A DNA stretch of 64,000 nt from Azospirillum sp. (lineage in GTDB: Bacteria; Pseudomonadota; Alphaproteobacteria; Azospirillales; Azospirillaceae), in assembly GCA_027486405.1 (NCBI GenBank), contig JAIXPD010000078.1:1-64000 (forward strand), read 5' to 3'. Within the stretch, counting starts at the first letter, position 1. Each line of letters begins with the position of its first letter. Shown here piece after piece: positions 16,799-25,403 of the stretch. Position numbers and translations under genes: made by a program. Under the pieces are notes generated by a model, which was given only the letters and a program-made list of their open reading frames with translations, was not told where the DNA came from and ran no database searches.

Positions 16799-17437
16799 TT
16801 ACGCCGTCGTGCCGAGATTGATCCACACCACCGTCACGGTCCCGGTGAATGTGCCGGTGCCGGATGTATGCGTTCCGCTGTCGTCAACCACGAGGTTGAG
16901 ATACAGATCCTTCGCCGTTCCGGTGCCGTTCAACCAGCGGGCGCCGCTTTCGGTGAGGCCGGTCGCGACAGAAACCGCATCGACGCTCGCCACCTTGGCG
17001 ACGGCGGCGGCCACGTCAACCTCCGGCATGATGTCGGCCTCGGTGCCGGTCAGGGTGGCGCCGGTGGTCGCTGTCGCCGTCCCCAGCGCCACGCCGCCGG
17101 CCCAGGTGTTGGTGATGGTTCCGGTTGTGCCCAGCATCACGGATCCGTTGATCACGGCCCCCATCGTGCAGATCAGGCCGGTCGGAAAATCGTACAGCTT
17201 GCCGGTCCCGCCATACTGCGCCACGCCGGCATCATCGGTGATGGTGACGGGAGTGGCGGCGCAGGTAATCACGGTCTTGTGGACGACGCCGTCGCCGTAT
17301 TCGACCGCCGACACCGTCGATCCGTTCTTGGCGCCGACACCGGCGCTTGTGACCAGAGGGTTCGGGGATTCCAAGGTGGTCACGGTGGCGTGGTCGATGG
17401 CGGTGCTGCCGTCCAGTCGCCGCGTGTAGTCGGTCAT
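16799..17437 (-). CDS. Conserved phage structural protein of unknown role
   Basis: A 212-residue protein with strong beta character: SAVEYGDGVVHKTVITCAATPVTITDDAG, then YGGTGKLYDFPTGLICTMGAV and a C-terminal FTGTVTVVWINLGTTA. This arrangement is seen in virion proteins encoded directly after the capsid gene in several alphaproteobacterial phages; I cannot name the family. It overlaps the small gene before it by four bases (ATGA). A capsid vertex or decoration role is possible. Confidence 0.6.
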   Translation of the reverse strand: MTDYTRRLDGSTAIDHATVTTLESPNPLVTSAGVGAKNGSTVSAVEYGDGVVHKTVITCAATPVTITDDAGVAQYGGTGKLYDFPTGLICTMGAVINGSVMLGTTGTITNTWAGGVALGTATATTGATLTGTEADIMPEVDVAAAVAKVASVDAVSVATGLTESGARWLNGTGTAKDLYLNLVVDDSGTHTSGTGTFTGTVTVVWINLGTTA

Positions 17438-17652
17438 TTTCGGATCCCTTTCCTGGCCGCCGTCGGCGGCGCCTCGCTCTGCGGCTTGTCGTGCCAGACC
17501 ACGTATCCGGCCCGCTCAAGCCCACACCTGTTTTCGATCGGCATCGCCATCGCCATGGACGGCGGGATGGCTGTGCCGGGCGGCAGGAAGGAGCTGCCGG
17601 ATTGGAAACCGACCGCCACCCGCCCGCCGTGCTGCCCGAGATCCGCCTTCAC
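17434..17652 (-). CDS. Small head-region protein (GTG start)
   Basis: A 72-residue protein linked to both neighbours by four-base overlaps: its GTG start overlaps the capsid stop (GTGA) and its own TGA overlaps the next ATG. The sequence ends with GYVVWHDKPQSEAPPTAARK, a tryptophan strand followed by a basic, Pro-rich tail. The tight coupling supports it being real although a longer open frame in the same phase runs through the capsid gene. Function is unknown. Confidence 0.62.
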   Translation of the reverse strand: MKADLGQHGGRVAVGFQSGSSFLPPGTAIPPSMAMAMPIENRCGLERAGYVVWHDKPQSEAPPTAARKGIRK

Positions 17653-18629
17653 GCGACCGCCGTCGCGAAGAAGTAGCCGAGCGGCTGGCCCGTGACCCGC
17701 ATGTCGAAGGCCATGTGCGCCCGCACGACGTCCGCCATGATGTCGTCGTTGCGCCGCACGTCGACCGCGATGCCGAGCGACGAGCCGGCATCGAACAAGC
17801 CGGTCCAGGCGAACGTCATGCCGGCCGACGCGGTCATGGCGTTCGGGTTGGCCGGGCTGTGCGTCAGCAGTGCGCCCTTGCCAGCGACGAACGCCCCGGC
17901 GTGGGTTGCGCCCTCGACCGACGACGCCTGGACGGCGCCCGCCACGAGATAGCGGTCCACCTCCAGCACGCGGGCGATCATCTCGTTCGTGACGCTGTCG
18001 CTGGTCGTGTACTTGTACCGCTCGACGATCAGCGGGTGCCGCTTCAGAGCCGAATGGACCTGCGGCCCGACGGTCAGGGTGTTCGGCTTCATGCCCGTGT
18101 TCTGCCAGATGGTGTTGCGGCCGGTCTCGATATCGGAAATCGGGTTCGAGTTGGCGCCATCGGACCACTGGACGAACTGAGAGGCGGACGGAGACGACGC
18201 CACGCCGGTCATGTCCGTCCCCCAGATCGACGTCGCGAAAAAGGAGTTCACCCATTCCATCTCGCGGGTGATCAGCATGTCGCTGACCACGGCGTTGACC
18301 GTGGCCGCCTCGATGTTGACGGCCGGGTCGGCGTTCTTGCGGGTCTCGTCGGCGATGACGCCCTCCAGGCCCCACACGTCGGCCGAGTAACGCTCGCTGG
18401 ACAGCGAGACGTTCTTTTCGGCCGCCTTGGTGCCGGGCGCGCGCTTGCGGGCCGTGGCGCGCAGGAAGGCGTCGCGGGCGAACACATGGTAGTAGTCGCT
18501 CTGCTTGCCGACCGAGACGATGGGGAACACCTTGTCCGCGACGAACTGGTCCGCCGACTGCATGTAGGCGATGGCGAACTGCGTGAGGGCAGCGTCGATA
18601 TGGACCTGCCGAGACGTGGCGATGGGCAT
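17649..18629 (-). CDS. Major capsid protein (HK97-like fold expected)
   Basis: A 326-residue protein in the capsid position after protease and decoration genes. It has features of the phage capsid family: an N-terminal helix (DAALTQFAIAYMQSADQFVADKVFPIVSVGKQ), a spine-helix-like ADPAVNIEAATVNAVVSDMLITREMEWV, and NTLTVGPQVHSALKRHPLIVERYKYT with EVDRYLVAGAV, which recur in capsid proteins of this class. No long scaffold-like N-terminus is present, in keeping with a separate nested scaffold. A hairpin directly upstream may tune its expression. Confidence 0.88.
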   Translation of the reverse strand: MPIATSRQVHIDAALTQFAIAYMQSADQFVADKVFPIVSVGKQSDYYHVFARDAFLRATARKRAPGTKAAEKNVSLSSERYSADVWGLEGVIADETRKNADPAVNIEAATVNAVVSDMLITREMEWVNSFFATSIWGTDMTGVASSPSASQFVQWSDGANSNPISDIETGRNTIWQNTGMKPNTLTVGPQVHSALKRHPLIVERYKYTTSDSVTNEMIARVLEVDRYLVAGAVQASSVEGATHAGAFVAGKGALLTHSPANPNAMTASAGMTFAWTGLFDAGSSLGIAVDVRRNDDIMADVVRAHMAFDMRVTGQPLGYFFATAVA

Positions 18630-18650
18630 GAAATCATCCTTTCGGGCATA

Positions 18651-18671
18651 AGAAAGCCCGCCGAAGCGGGT
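18651..18671 (-). terminator. Terminator-like hairpin before capsid gene
   Basis: Leftward RNA forms CCCGC-UUCG-GCGGG with a stable tetraloop, followed by CUUUCUU. The U run is short, so it may only partly terminate. It could instead be an mRNA-stabilising 5' hairpin for the capsid gene. Confidence 0.55.
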
Positions 18672-18698
18672 CTGGCAGGATCAGCGCTGCGGCCTCGA

Positions 18699-19100
18699 TC
18701 AGGCGAGCGGCAGCAGGCTCGGATTGATGAACGCGGTGAAGATTTCGCCGTCGCCGGTCAGCGCCTCGACCGCGATGCCCGTCACGAAATCGCCGCTGGC
18801 GGCCACCTCGGCCCGGCCGTCGGTGCCGGCGGCGGTGATGTTGCGGCCGGTGGCGGTCGGCGTGCCGTTCGTGCTGTTCTTGGCCTTGACGCGCGAGAAG
18901 CCATAGACACGGACGACGGCGGATTCCCCGGTGTTCGGCGCGTTCTGAAGAATGCCGAACGCGCGGACGCCCTGGCCGGACGGAAGAGCAATCTTCATGT
19001 CGGCGTCGAGTTGCACGATGCAGAACTGCGAACTGGTGAGATCGGCGGCGGCAACGAAGTGACCGACGTCCGAGACGCCCAGCGAGTTTTCAAAAGCCAC
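18699..19100 (-). CDS. Head decoration-like protein (DUF2190-like)
   Basis: A 133-residue protein that starts at a GTG (19100) preceded by AAGGAGG with five-base spacing. The sequence has the short strand pattern of head decoration or capsid cement proteins: SQFCIVQLDADMKIALPSGQ, AFGILQNAPNTGESAVVRVYG, GDFVTGIAVEALTGDGEIF. Such proteins bind capsomers and stabilise the expanded shell. It lies between protease and capsid genes, the usual place of lambda gpD. A longer frame to 19406 is rejected for lack of a start signal. Confidence 0.7.
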   Translation of the reverse strand: MAFENSLGVSDVGHFVAAADLTSSQFCIVQLDADMKIALPSGQGVRAFGILQNAPNTGESAVVRVYGFSRVKAKNSTNGTPTATGRNITAAGTDGRAEVAASGDFVTGIAVEALTGDGEIFTAFINPSLLPLA

Positions 19101-19111
19101 GATGGCCTCCT

Positions 19112-19654
19112 TCAGGAATTGCGCGTTTCGGCGCGATAGGCGTTGTAGAGGGCGGGGTTGCGGGTGCAGGCCTCGGCGAACGCCTGCGCTTCGGTCAGCT
19201 TGGCGTTGCCCTTGCGCAGCGCGGCGGCTTCGGCATTCAGGCGCTCCAGCGCCTTCGGCCCGCCGCTGACCGGCGCGTGCGAGGCCGTGGCGGTGGAATC
19301 CGCGTCGTCGGCGCGGGCGTTGATCAGGGCCTTGCGGACATCGGCGACGCTCGCCCGGCTCTGGATGAATCCGGCGGCGAGGCTGGGCGCCTTGGCGATG
19401 GCGCACAGTTCGATCACGTCGTCCACATAGGCCATCGCGGCGCTATGGCCTTCGGCGCGGGCGGTGTCCGGGGCGACTGCGGCAACCGGAATGACGGGGG
19501 CCGGCTGGACGCTCGCGGCAGGCGCGGGGCTTTCAGCGGCCGGCGGCTCCGAGGGCGCGGCCACGTCGGCGCAATCCGGGGCGCCATCATCTTTTCCCGG
19601 AACGTCCGGGGATTCGGCGGGCGAGGCGCCTGCCTCGACGGTCTCGGGGGGCAT
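19112..19654 (-). CDS. Nested scaffold protein (Nu3-like), internal start
   Basis: The C-terminal 180 codons of the S49 protease gene can be read alone from ATG 19654 (residue 297, MPPETVEAG), which has GGAG about nine bases upstream within the coding sequence. The resulting protein is acidic, Pro/Ala-rich, then helical (ALERLNAEAAALRKGNAKLT), as expected for a capsid scaffold. Lambda makes Nu3 from the same position in gene C. The product is an inference from the internal ribosome site and family layout. Confidence 0.5.
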   Translation of the reverse strand: MPPETVEAGASPAESPDVPGKDDGAPDCADVAAPSEPPAAESPAPAASVQPAPVIPVAAVAPDTARAEGHSAAMAYVDDVIELCAIAKAPSLAAGFIQSRASVADVRKALINARADDADSTATASHAPVSGGPKALERLNAEAAALRKGNAKLTEAQAFAEACTRNPALYNAYRAETRNS

Positions 19655-20542
19655 CTTTGAAATCTCCATGGCGGTTGATGCGGCGGAGGCGCCGCGAAAC
19701 GCCGGCCGGGCCGGCATGATCGTGTGGATAGCGTCGGAGAACAGCCCGACTTCATCAGCGAGACCGGCCGTCACGGCGTCGGCCCCGTAAAGGCATCCTG
19801 CCTCGGTCGCACGAACGGCGGAAACCGACAGCCCGCGATTGCGCGCCACCGTTTCGCAGAACAGGCCATAGAGGCGATCAACCTCGGCCTGGCCTTCGGC
19901 GCGGGCGCGGTCTGACAGCGAGGCGTGCGGCCAGAAATCGACCTTCTTGGCGCCTGCAAAAATCGGCGTGTAGGTCACGCCGCCCTTCTCGTCGGCACCG
20001 GAGACGTCCAGGTGAACCGAGACGACCCCGATCGACCCGACGCCGCCGGTGCGGGGCAGGATGGCGCGATCCGCCGCGCTCGCCAGCAGGTAGGCCGCGG
20101 AATAGGCGTGCTCGGACGCTACGGCGATGATGGGCTTCGTCCCGCGCGCGGCGAAGATGGCGTCGGCCAAGTCGAAGGCGCCCGCCACCTCCCCGCCGCC
20201 GCTGTCGATGTGCAGGACAATGCCGGAAACGTTGCCGTCGGCCATGGCGTCGGCGAACTCGGCATGGATGGATCCATAGCTCCTCATGCCCGACATCGCG
20301 TCCATGCCGCTGGCGCGGTGAACGAGTGACCCGTGGATCGGGATGACGGCAACACCGTCACCGCCGGACGGCGCGACGCTGGCATCATCCGGCATTTCGT
20401 CGTCCGGCCAGTCGCCATCCATGGATGGCAACCCCATGCGCGACGACAGCACGGACACGACCGTTCGGAGCTTTCCGGGGTGCAGCATGAGCGGCTGGCC
20501 GTACAGACGATCAGCCAGATGCGCGAAGCGGAGCGCGGTCAT
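19112..20542 (-). CDS. S49 family capsid maturation protease (lambda gpC-like)
   Basis: A 476-residue protein. Residues 63-280 form a ClpP/SppA-like serine protease: VAVIPIHGSLVHR, IVLHIDSGGGEVAG, then SEHAYSAAYLLASA with the likely nucleophile Ser148, and GAKKVDFWPHA with Lys199 or Lys200 as the expected general base. The last 180 residues are Pro/Ala-rich and then helical, as in scaffold proteins. The enzyme cleaves scaffold and portal during head maturation. It overlaps the portal gene by four bases. In lambda the same layout carries the nested scaffold Nu3. Confidence 0.88.
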   Translation of the reverse strand: MTALRFAHLADRLYGQPLMLHPGKLRTVVSVLSSRMGLPSMDGDWPDDEMPDDASVAPSGGDGVAVIPIHGSLVHRASGMDAMSGMRSYGSIHAEFADAMADGNVSGIVLHIDSGGGEVAGAFDLADAIFAARGTKPIIAVASEHAYSAAYLLASAADRAILPRTGGVGSIGVVSVHLDVSGADEKGGVTYTPIFAGAKKVDFWPHASLSDRARAEGQAEVDRLYGLFCETVARNRGLSVSAVRATEAGCLYGADAVTAGLADEVGLFSDAIHTIMPARPAFRGASAASTAMEISKMPPETVEAGASPAESPDVPGKDDGAPDCADVAAPSEPPAAESPAPAASVQPAPVIPVAAVAPDTARAEGHSAAMAYVDDVIELCAIAKAPSLAAGFIQSRASVADVRKALINARADDADSTATASHAPVSGGPKALERLNAEAAALRKGNAKLTEAQAFAEACTRNPALYNAYRAETRNS

Positions 20543-22038
20543 TGGTCTTTTTCCTCGCCTGCGGCGCCTTGCTGGTTCGCCGGCTGGGCAGTTTGAGTGG
20601 TCTTGGCGTCGAAATTCAGCCCGAGCGCCGCCTCGCGCGCCTTGTCGGCTGCAATCCTGGCGTCCGTCTCTTCCGGATCCGAGCCCTCAGCCTCGATCAC
20701 GTCGGATCGCGCCTTGAACCCGCGATCAACCGCCAATTCTTCGGCCTTTCTGTCCTTCAGCGGGTCAACCCACTCCCATTTCGGGGCGATCCACTTCACG
20801 GCCCGGTATGGGCGCGGGTCTTTGGCAAATCCCGGCAGCGAAAGGCGACCAGAAAGCACCGCATCAGAAAGCCACCGCTGGAAAACCGGGCGGCAGAACT
20901 GAAAAACCAGAACGGAATGCTGGAATTGCTCTATTTTCCGACGGAACTCCAGCAGCCCGGCGCGGATCGACGAGTAGTTCACGCCGGTCAGGTCTCCGGT
21001 CAGCTGCTCGTAAGTTACGCCCATGCCGGCGGCGACCGCGTGCAGCTGGACCTTCATGAATTCGCCGTAACCAGTCGAGTTCGGCGGGTCGGTGAAGGTC
21101 ACATCTTCGCCCGGCATCAGTACTTGGAGCGTTCCCGCCTCAAGCGCCGCCTCTCCAACCCCGGATTCCGCCGCCTGTTGCTCGTTGACGACAGCGCCCG
21201 TCGCGTCGGGCCGGCGGATCAGGCCGGCAAACATCGCCGACATCTGCGCCTTCAGCAGCGTGGCGTCGTCGAACTTGTCGAGTTCGTACAGCTTCAGCAG
21301 GACCGATGCGAGATGCGGAACACCGCGAACCTGCCCGGGGCGGATCGGCTGGAACAGGTGGAGAACCTGCTCGGCCGGAACCCGCACCGTCTCCATGGCC
21401 GACGCGCCGCCGACGTAGAAGTCCCCCGGATGGTTCCGGTACAGGTGGTAGGCGACCCTTTGGCCGATTCCGTTGAACTCGATGCCGGCCCGGATGACGT
21501 TCCCGCTCGCCGTCACCGTGTTGAGCGTGAGCGGCAGGTGTTCGGCATCCATCGCCTGGAGTTGGAGAGGCACCGACAACCCGTCCTCGACGCGGCGAGG
21601 GCGCAGGCGAACGATGCATTCCCCGGCCTCGAACATCGCGCGGGCCACAACGGCTTGCAGCCCGTACAGGTCCGTCAGGCCGGAAGCGTCGGCCTCGTCG
21701 GTCCATTCCAGCCACGCCGCATGGATGGCATTCTTGACTTCGGGGTCGGCGTGCAGGCTGGAGGGCTTGATGCCACAGCCCACTGCGTTCGCAACCCACG
21801 ACGCTGCGGCATTCGTGGCGTAGGGGGATTTCCGGATGGCGTCCCGAGCGCGATCGCGGAGCACCTCCCCCTCACGAATGACGGCGGTATTCAGGCTTTC
21901 GTTGCGCGTAGGGCGCCATGTTGCCATGCGGCGACCCGCGCCGCCGGCATCGAAACTTGCGGCGCGGATGACCGGCAACCCAGCGGCGGACTGAACGGCC
22001 CGCTTCGTCATGGCTTTCGATTTCTTGCCCAAATTCAA
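20539..22038 (-). CDS. Portal protein (lambda gpB family)
   Basis: A 499-residue portal of the lambda type, which forms the dodecameric ring for DNA entry. Typical stretches are RKSPYATNAAASWVANAVGCGIKPSS, GECIVRLRPRR, LQLQAMDAEHLP and QVRGVPHLASVLLKLYELDKFDDA. The first codon of the open frame is TTG (22038) overlapping the gpW stop (TTGA); an ATG at 22011 is the alternative and would give 490 residues. The C-terminal 60 residues are charged and variable, ending with EEKDQ. Order and spacing match lambda genes W, B and C. Confidence 0.9.
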   Translation of the reverse strand: MNLGKKSKAMTKRAVQSAAGLPVIRAASFDAGGAGRRMATWRPTRNESLNTAVIREGEVLRDRARDAIRKSPYATNAAASWVANAVGCGIKPSSLHADPEVKNAIHAAWLEWTDEADASGLTDLYGLQAVVARAMFEAGECIVRLRPRRVEDGLSVPLQLQAMDAEHLPLTLNTVTASGNVIRAGIEFNGIGQRVAYHLYRNHPGDFYVGGASAMETVRVPAEQVLHLFQPIRPGQVRGVPHLASVLLKLYELDKFDDATLLKAQMSAMFAGLIRRPDATGAVVNEQQAAESGVGEAALEAGTLQVLMPGEDVTFTDPPNSTGYGEFMKVQLHAVAAGMGVTYEQLTGDLTGVNYSSIRAGLLEFRRKIEQFQHSVLVFQFCRPVFQRWLSDAVLSGRLSLPGFAKDPRPYRAVKWIAPKWEWVDPLKDRKAEELAVDRGFKARSDVIEAEGSDPEETDARIAADKAREAALGLNFDAKTTQTAQPANQQGAAGEEKDQ

Positions 22039-22244
22039 ATCCCCTTGCTGGTCCGCATGCGGATTTGCCGGATCGGAACGGCCGATGAAGCGCCGCTCGC
22101 CTCCGCCTGCATCAGCAGCAATTGCCGCTCCATGTCGCGCTGGGATCTGTATGTCACCGACGTCCCGCCGGGATACGAGACGGTCAGGGCGCCCAGCGCC
22201 ATGGCGGCCTTTAGCGCGTCGATATCAGTCTGCGTCCAGGCCAT
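22035..22244 (-). CDS. Head-tail joining protein (gpW-like)
   Basis: A 69-residue protein, close to the 68 residues of lambda gpW, and placed between terminase and portal as in lambda. It starts with a helix (TDIDALKAAMALGALTVSYPGGTSVTYRSQRDMERQLLLMQAEA), the usual helix, beta-hairpin, helix order of the gpW fold. gpW joins the packaged head before tail attachment. The gene starts one base after the terminase stop and overlaps the portal start by four bases. Confidence 0.85.
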   Translation of the reverse strand: MAWTQTDIDALKAAMALGALTVSYPGGTSVTYRSQRDMERQLLLMQAEASGASSAVPIRQIRMRTSKGI

Positions 22245-22245
22245 A

Positions 22246-24174
22246 TTAGGCTCCTGCGAACCGGGCGCGGACGCCGCGCCGAATTGCTACCGGGGTCGGA
22301 ATAGCCAGATCGACGCCCTCGCCCTTCAGGGGCACCGGCGCGACCCGATCCGCCTCCTTGTTGAGCACGAGGCCGGCAGCCTCCAGGCCCTTCAGCGCCG
22401 CCAGATTGTAGACCTTCAGGTCGAACGCCTCGTTGCGCCGGCCGCCGGCATCCCACCAGATCGTGGTTTTCCCCTTCGACCGTGCCTCTCGCGGGATCTC
22501 GGCCACCAGCTGGGCGAAGTAGGCGTCAGCGCGGTCCTTCGGGAAGTGCATGAAGCCCGGCCCCGGCTCGGCGATCTTCTTCAGCCGGCTGTAAACGACC
22601 TCCTTCGCCGACGACACGCCGACGAAGTAGAGCGGCACCTTGCCCTTGTTCTTGTGGCTCGGCGCCTTCGGCCAGATCGGCGGCTTTCCTTGCGCCGTGC
22701 TGCCCTTGATGCCCCAGACCCGGCGGGCGTGCTTGTCGCGGATGAAGGCGTAGGCCATTTCCGAGTTGTGGCCCTGCGTGTCGATGCAGACAGCCGAAAT
22801 CGGCATGTCCGGTAGTGCCCGGCTATGCGGGAAACGGCGTTGCAGCAGGTCGTCCAGTTCCTGCCAGACCGTCTTTTCGGACGGGTCGCCCCAGAGCTGG
22901 CGGTATTCGATGGACCAGGACTCTTCGTCCCTGCCCCAGCCGACCACCTCCAGCTCAAGCCGGTCATCATGCGTATCAACGCCCGCAGTCAGGACCACCA
23001 CGCCGGTCGGCAGGGACAGCTTCCAGTCTCCGGCTTCGGCGCGCTCGGAGACGGTCGTCGACTCGATGATGTCGCCGGACTGATCCTCCCAGGTCTCGCC
23101 CAGCTTGTTGTTCACCCACGGCTGGAGCATGGCAGGATCCTTGCCGGCGGCCTTCTGCTCTATGGCGATCTTTCCCCAGGATTCGAACGGGCTGTAGAGG
23201 GCGGAGATGTGGAAGCCAGCGGTGATTCCGTCGCCTTCTGCGGTCGCCCGCCACTCGCCACCGGCCAGCATGTTGCGCTTGTCGGCCTCGGCGTGGATTT
23301 GCCCGCACTCCGGGCACCACCAATAGGCCAAGTCCCGACGGTCGCGGTCGACGGGTTCGGGCTGCGGATGCGCCACGACGCCGGTTTCCTTGTCGAAGGG
23401 GACGGAGCCGTCGGCCTTCGGCCAGCCGATGTTGGCCCAGACGATGCGAGACTTCACGCCGCATGCCTTGCACGGCACTTCGTAGACCCGCTGGTCGCTC
23501 TGCTCGTAAGCCTTCTCGATCCGACTGCGCCCCTTGAGCGTCGGGGTGCTGCACATGAAGATTTTGCGGCGACCGGGGAAGGTCGCCGTGCGTTGCTCAG
23601 CCAGGGCGACCGGGTCGCCGTCACGTTCCGCCGATTCCGGATATCCGTCCACCTCGTCGACGAACACGTACCGGGCCGGCGTCGACCGCAAGCCCTTCGG
23701 GCTGGTCGCCCCCGTGAACACGAGGAACCCGCCGGGGAATTCCTTCCTCATCATGTTGTTTGTCGCCTTGCGACTGGACGGCTTGGCGACCAGACCGGCC
23801 AGGGTCGGCGAGGATGCTATCAGCGGCTCGATCCGGGTGGTGACGTTCTTCTTCACGTCGTCCAGAGACGGCCACACGACCAGCGCCATGCCGGGCGCGT
23901 GCTGGATGATGTAGCCCAACCAGTTGCAGCCGCACTCCGTTGCCGCGACCTGCGCACCCTTCATCAGGACGACGCGCTCTTTCCCGGTGCCGGTGGAGAG
24001 TTCGTCCATGATGTCACGCATGTAGGGCACGCGGCTGGTACGCCATGGCCCCGGCTCTGCGACGGTCGGCGGCAAGACGCGATGCTTATCCGCCCACTCG
24101 CTGACCTTCAGGGCGGGCTCTGGGCGAAGGGCGTTGCAGAGCGTCGACCAAACCCACGCGGCGTCATTCCTCAT
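22246..24174 (-). CDS. Terminase large subunit (gpA family)
   Basis: A 642-residue packaging motor and nuclease of the lambda gpA type. The N-terminal ATPase has the Walker A-like MKGAQVAATE (residues 71-80) and Walker B YVFVDEVD (169-176). The coupling and nuclease part contains CKACG, WWCPECGQ with a Cys pair pattern, TAGVDTHDDRLELEVVGWG (an early acidic nuclease residue) and AVCIDTQGHNS. ATG 24174 was chosen as it overlaps the small subunit stop by 11 bases; the frame is open to 24210. It acts with the small subunit on cos or pac DNA. Confidence 0.92.
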   Translation of the reverse strand: MRNDAAWVWSTLCNALRPEPALKVSEWADKHRVLPPTVAEPGPWRTSRVPYMRDIMDELSTGTGKERVVLMKGAQVAATECGCNWLGYIIQHAPGMALVVWPSLDDVKKNVTTRIEPLIASSPTLAGLVAKPSSRKATNNMMRKEFPGGFLVFTGATSPKGLRSTPARYVFVDEVDGYPESAERDGDPVALAEQRTATFPGRRKIFMCSTPTLKGRSRIEKAYEQSDQRVYEVPCKACGVKSRIVWANIGWPKADGSVPFDKETGVVAHPQPEPVDRDRRDLAYWWCPECGQIHAEADKRNMLAGGEWRATAEGDGITAGFHISALYSPFESWGKIAIEQKAAGKDPAMLQPWVNNKLGETWEDQSGDIIESTTVSERAEAGDWKLSLPTGVVVLTAGVDTHDDRLELEVVGWGRDEESWSIEYRQLWGDPSEKTVWQELDDLLQRRFPHSRALPDMPISAVCIDTQGHNSEMAYAFIRDKHARRVWGIKGSTAQGKPPIWPKAPSHKNKGKVPLYFVGVSSAKEVVYSRLKKIAEPGPGFMHFPKDRADAYFAQLVAEIPREARSKGKTTIWWDAGGRRNEAFDLKVYNLAALKGLEAAGLVLNKEADRVAPVPLKGEGVDLAIPTPVAIRRGVRARFAGA

Positions 24175-24778
24175 TGGCAATACCTTTGAGCGCGGGCGGC
24201 AACGGCGCATCAGCCATGTCGATGAGCTGCTGCCGCACCAGCTTGTTCAGCACCGCGAACGCTTTCCCCAGGTCAACGCACAGGTCGGCCGCCACATCCG
24301 GAGCGGCACGGCTGCACCACGCGATCCAGGAGTCCCGTTGCATCATCCCAAACTCATGCAGGCCCCGGCGGACGAGGTCGCGGTCGACCAGCGCCCCGCG
24401 GTCCTTGTTCTTGGCTATGCGGGTTCGGTGGAGCTTCTCGATCTCATGCAGCCGCTTCGCTTCGGTCAGGCTGTTGGCGTCGATGTCGCCGTCTGGGTCT
24501 TGGTCGCTGTGGTCGATGCTGTCGTCATGGCCCAGAGGCGCGGCCTGCGCGGTCAGCTTCTGCGGCTTGGGCTGCTGGGCCGCAACCGGACGATCCGGCT
24601 TGGCCATCTGCCGGCGCACCGGGTCGCGGCGCTCGTAGAAGGCCAAGCCCTCCTTCACCAGAACCCTGCCTTCAGCCGACAGCGGGAGGCCTTCCTTAAC
24701 CAGTTGCGACACGCGCGGCTGCGACACGCCGATGCGTTCCGCGAACGCCTTCTTTGTCTCGGTTTCAGGGTAGCTCAT
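24164..24778 (-). CDS. Terminase small subunit
   Basis: A 204-residue protein. The N-terminal winged helix (KKAFAERIGVSQPRVSQLVKEGLP) is a DNA-binding domain like that of lambda gpNu1. The middle is a flexible Pro/Asp-rich linker, and the C-terminal helices (LHEIEKLHRTRIAKNKDRG, VDLGKAFAVLNKLVRQQLIDMADAP) would oligomerise and bind the large subunit. It recognises the packaging site. Two perfect palindromes sit directly upstream of its start, where a cos-type recognition site could lie. Confidence 0.82.
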   Translation of the reverse strand: MSYPETETKKAFAERIGVSQPRVSQLVKEGLPLSAEGRVLVKEGLAFYERRDPVRRQMAKPDRPVAAQQPKPQKLTAQAAPLGHDDSIDHSDQDPDGDIDANSLTEAKRLHEIEKLHRTRIAKNKDRGALVDRDLVRRGLHEFGMMQRDSWIAWCSRAAPDVAADLCVDLGKAFAVLNKLVRQQLIDMADAPLPPALKGIANEE

Positions 24779-24786
24779 GAAGGCAC

Positions 24787-24842
24787 CGCTTAAGGCTTAA
24801 GCGAAGTATTGAAATCACGCATCGACTTCGGCCGCCGAAGTC
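24787..24842. repeat. Two perfect palindromes upstream of terminase; rest of 24779-25109 non-coding
   Basis: CGCTTAAG/CTTAAGCG (24787-24803, one-base centre) and GACTTCGG/CCGAAGTC (24824-24842, CCG centre) lie 9 to 64 bases before the small terminase ATG. They could be terminase binding (cosB-like) sites or operators. The rest of this 331-base gap holds no convincing gene. It also contains an imperfect GGAAGGCCGCC/GGCGGGCTTCC hairpin near 25036-25061. Confidence 0.5.
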
Positions 24843-25109
24843 AATCCAAGACAAAATCAGCATCAAATGGCCGGAAGAGCTTTGGTGACGCCCGCCGGAA
24901 GAAAAGGTCGGAACCGCCGACTTAAGGTAAGAAAATTGCCGGGCGCTAGACCGGTGGCGGGGCCAAGGGCGGGCTGACCCCCGGTAAAATCCCCAGGAAG
25001 GACCCGCCCCACTCCTGGCCCGCTCTGTGATGCCCATGGAAGGCCGCCCATCGGCGGGCTTCCTACGCGCGGCCAGACCGCCGCCCTACATCGATCCGCT
25101 GATCTGCGA

Positions 25110-25400
25110 TCAAACCCGCTCCAGCGTGCCGACCGGCAGGCGGGCGATGATGACTGCATTCTGCTCCACGACCTTCTCGACCTGCTCGGCGAGGGTGGAG
25201 GTGGCCTTCGCCTGCTCCGTCATCGAAGCAATGACGAGTTGGAACGTCTCAGTGCCAGGGCCGGGCAGCGGGCGGCGCGTCCAGATCCAGGCCACTGCGA
25301 TGCAGCCCAGCACGATCAGGGCTGTGACCTGGGCGGCTGGAGACAACCCGGCAATGCGGGCGATGGTATCACCGACGTCGGGCATTGGCAGAGCGTCCAT
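25110..25400 (-). CDS. Small membrane protein with coiled-coil tail
   Basis: A 96-residue protein with one membrane segment (about residues 24-41, VTALIVLGCIAVAWIW) followed by RRPLP and a cytoplasmic or periplasmic helix (ASMTEQAKATSTLAEQVEKVVEQNAVIIA) likely to coil. The layout recalls phage accessory lysis or spanin-type proteins but I cannot assign one. It lies between the NusG-like gene and the terminase genes, after an intrinsic terminator. Confidence 0.6.
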   Translation of the reverse strand: MDALPMPDVGDTIARIAGLSPAAQVTALIVLGCIAVAWIWTRRPLPGPGTETFQLVIASMTEQAKATSTLAEQVEKVVEQNAVIIARLPVGTLERV

Positions 25401-25403
25401 GGG

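Noticed and set aside
20542..24189. Long rightward frames antisense to portal and terminase
   Set aside because: Portal and terminase on the other strand have clear family motifs; the antisense frames have none.
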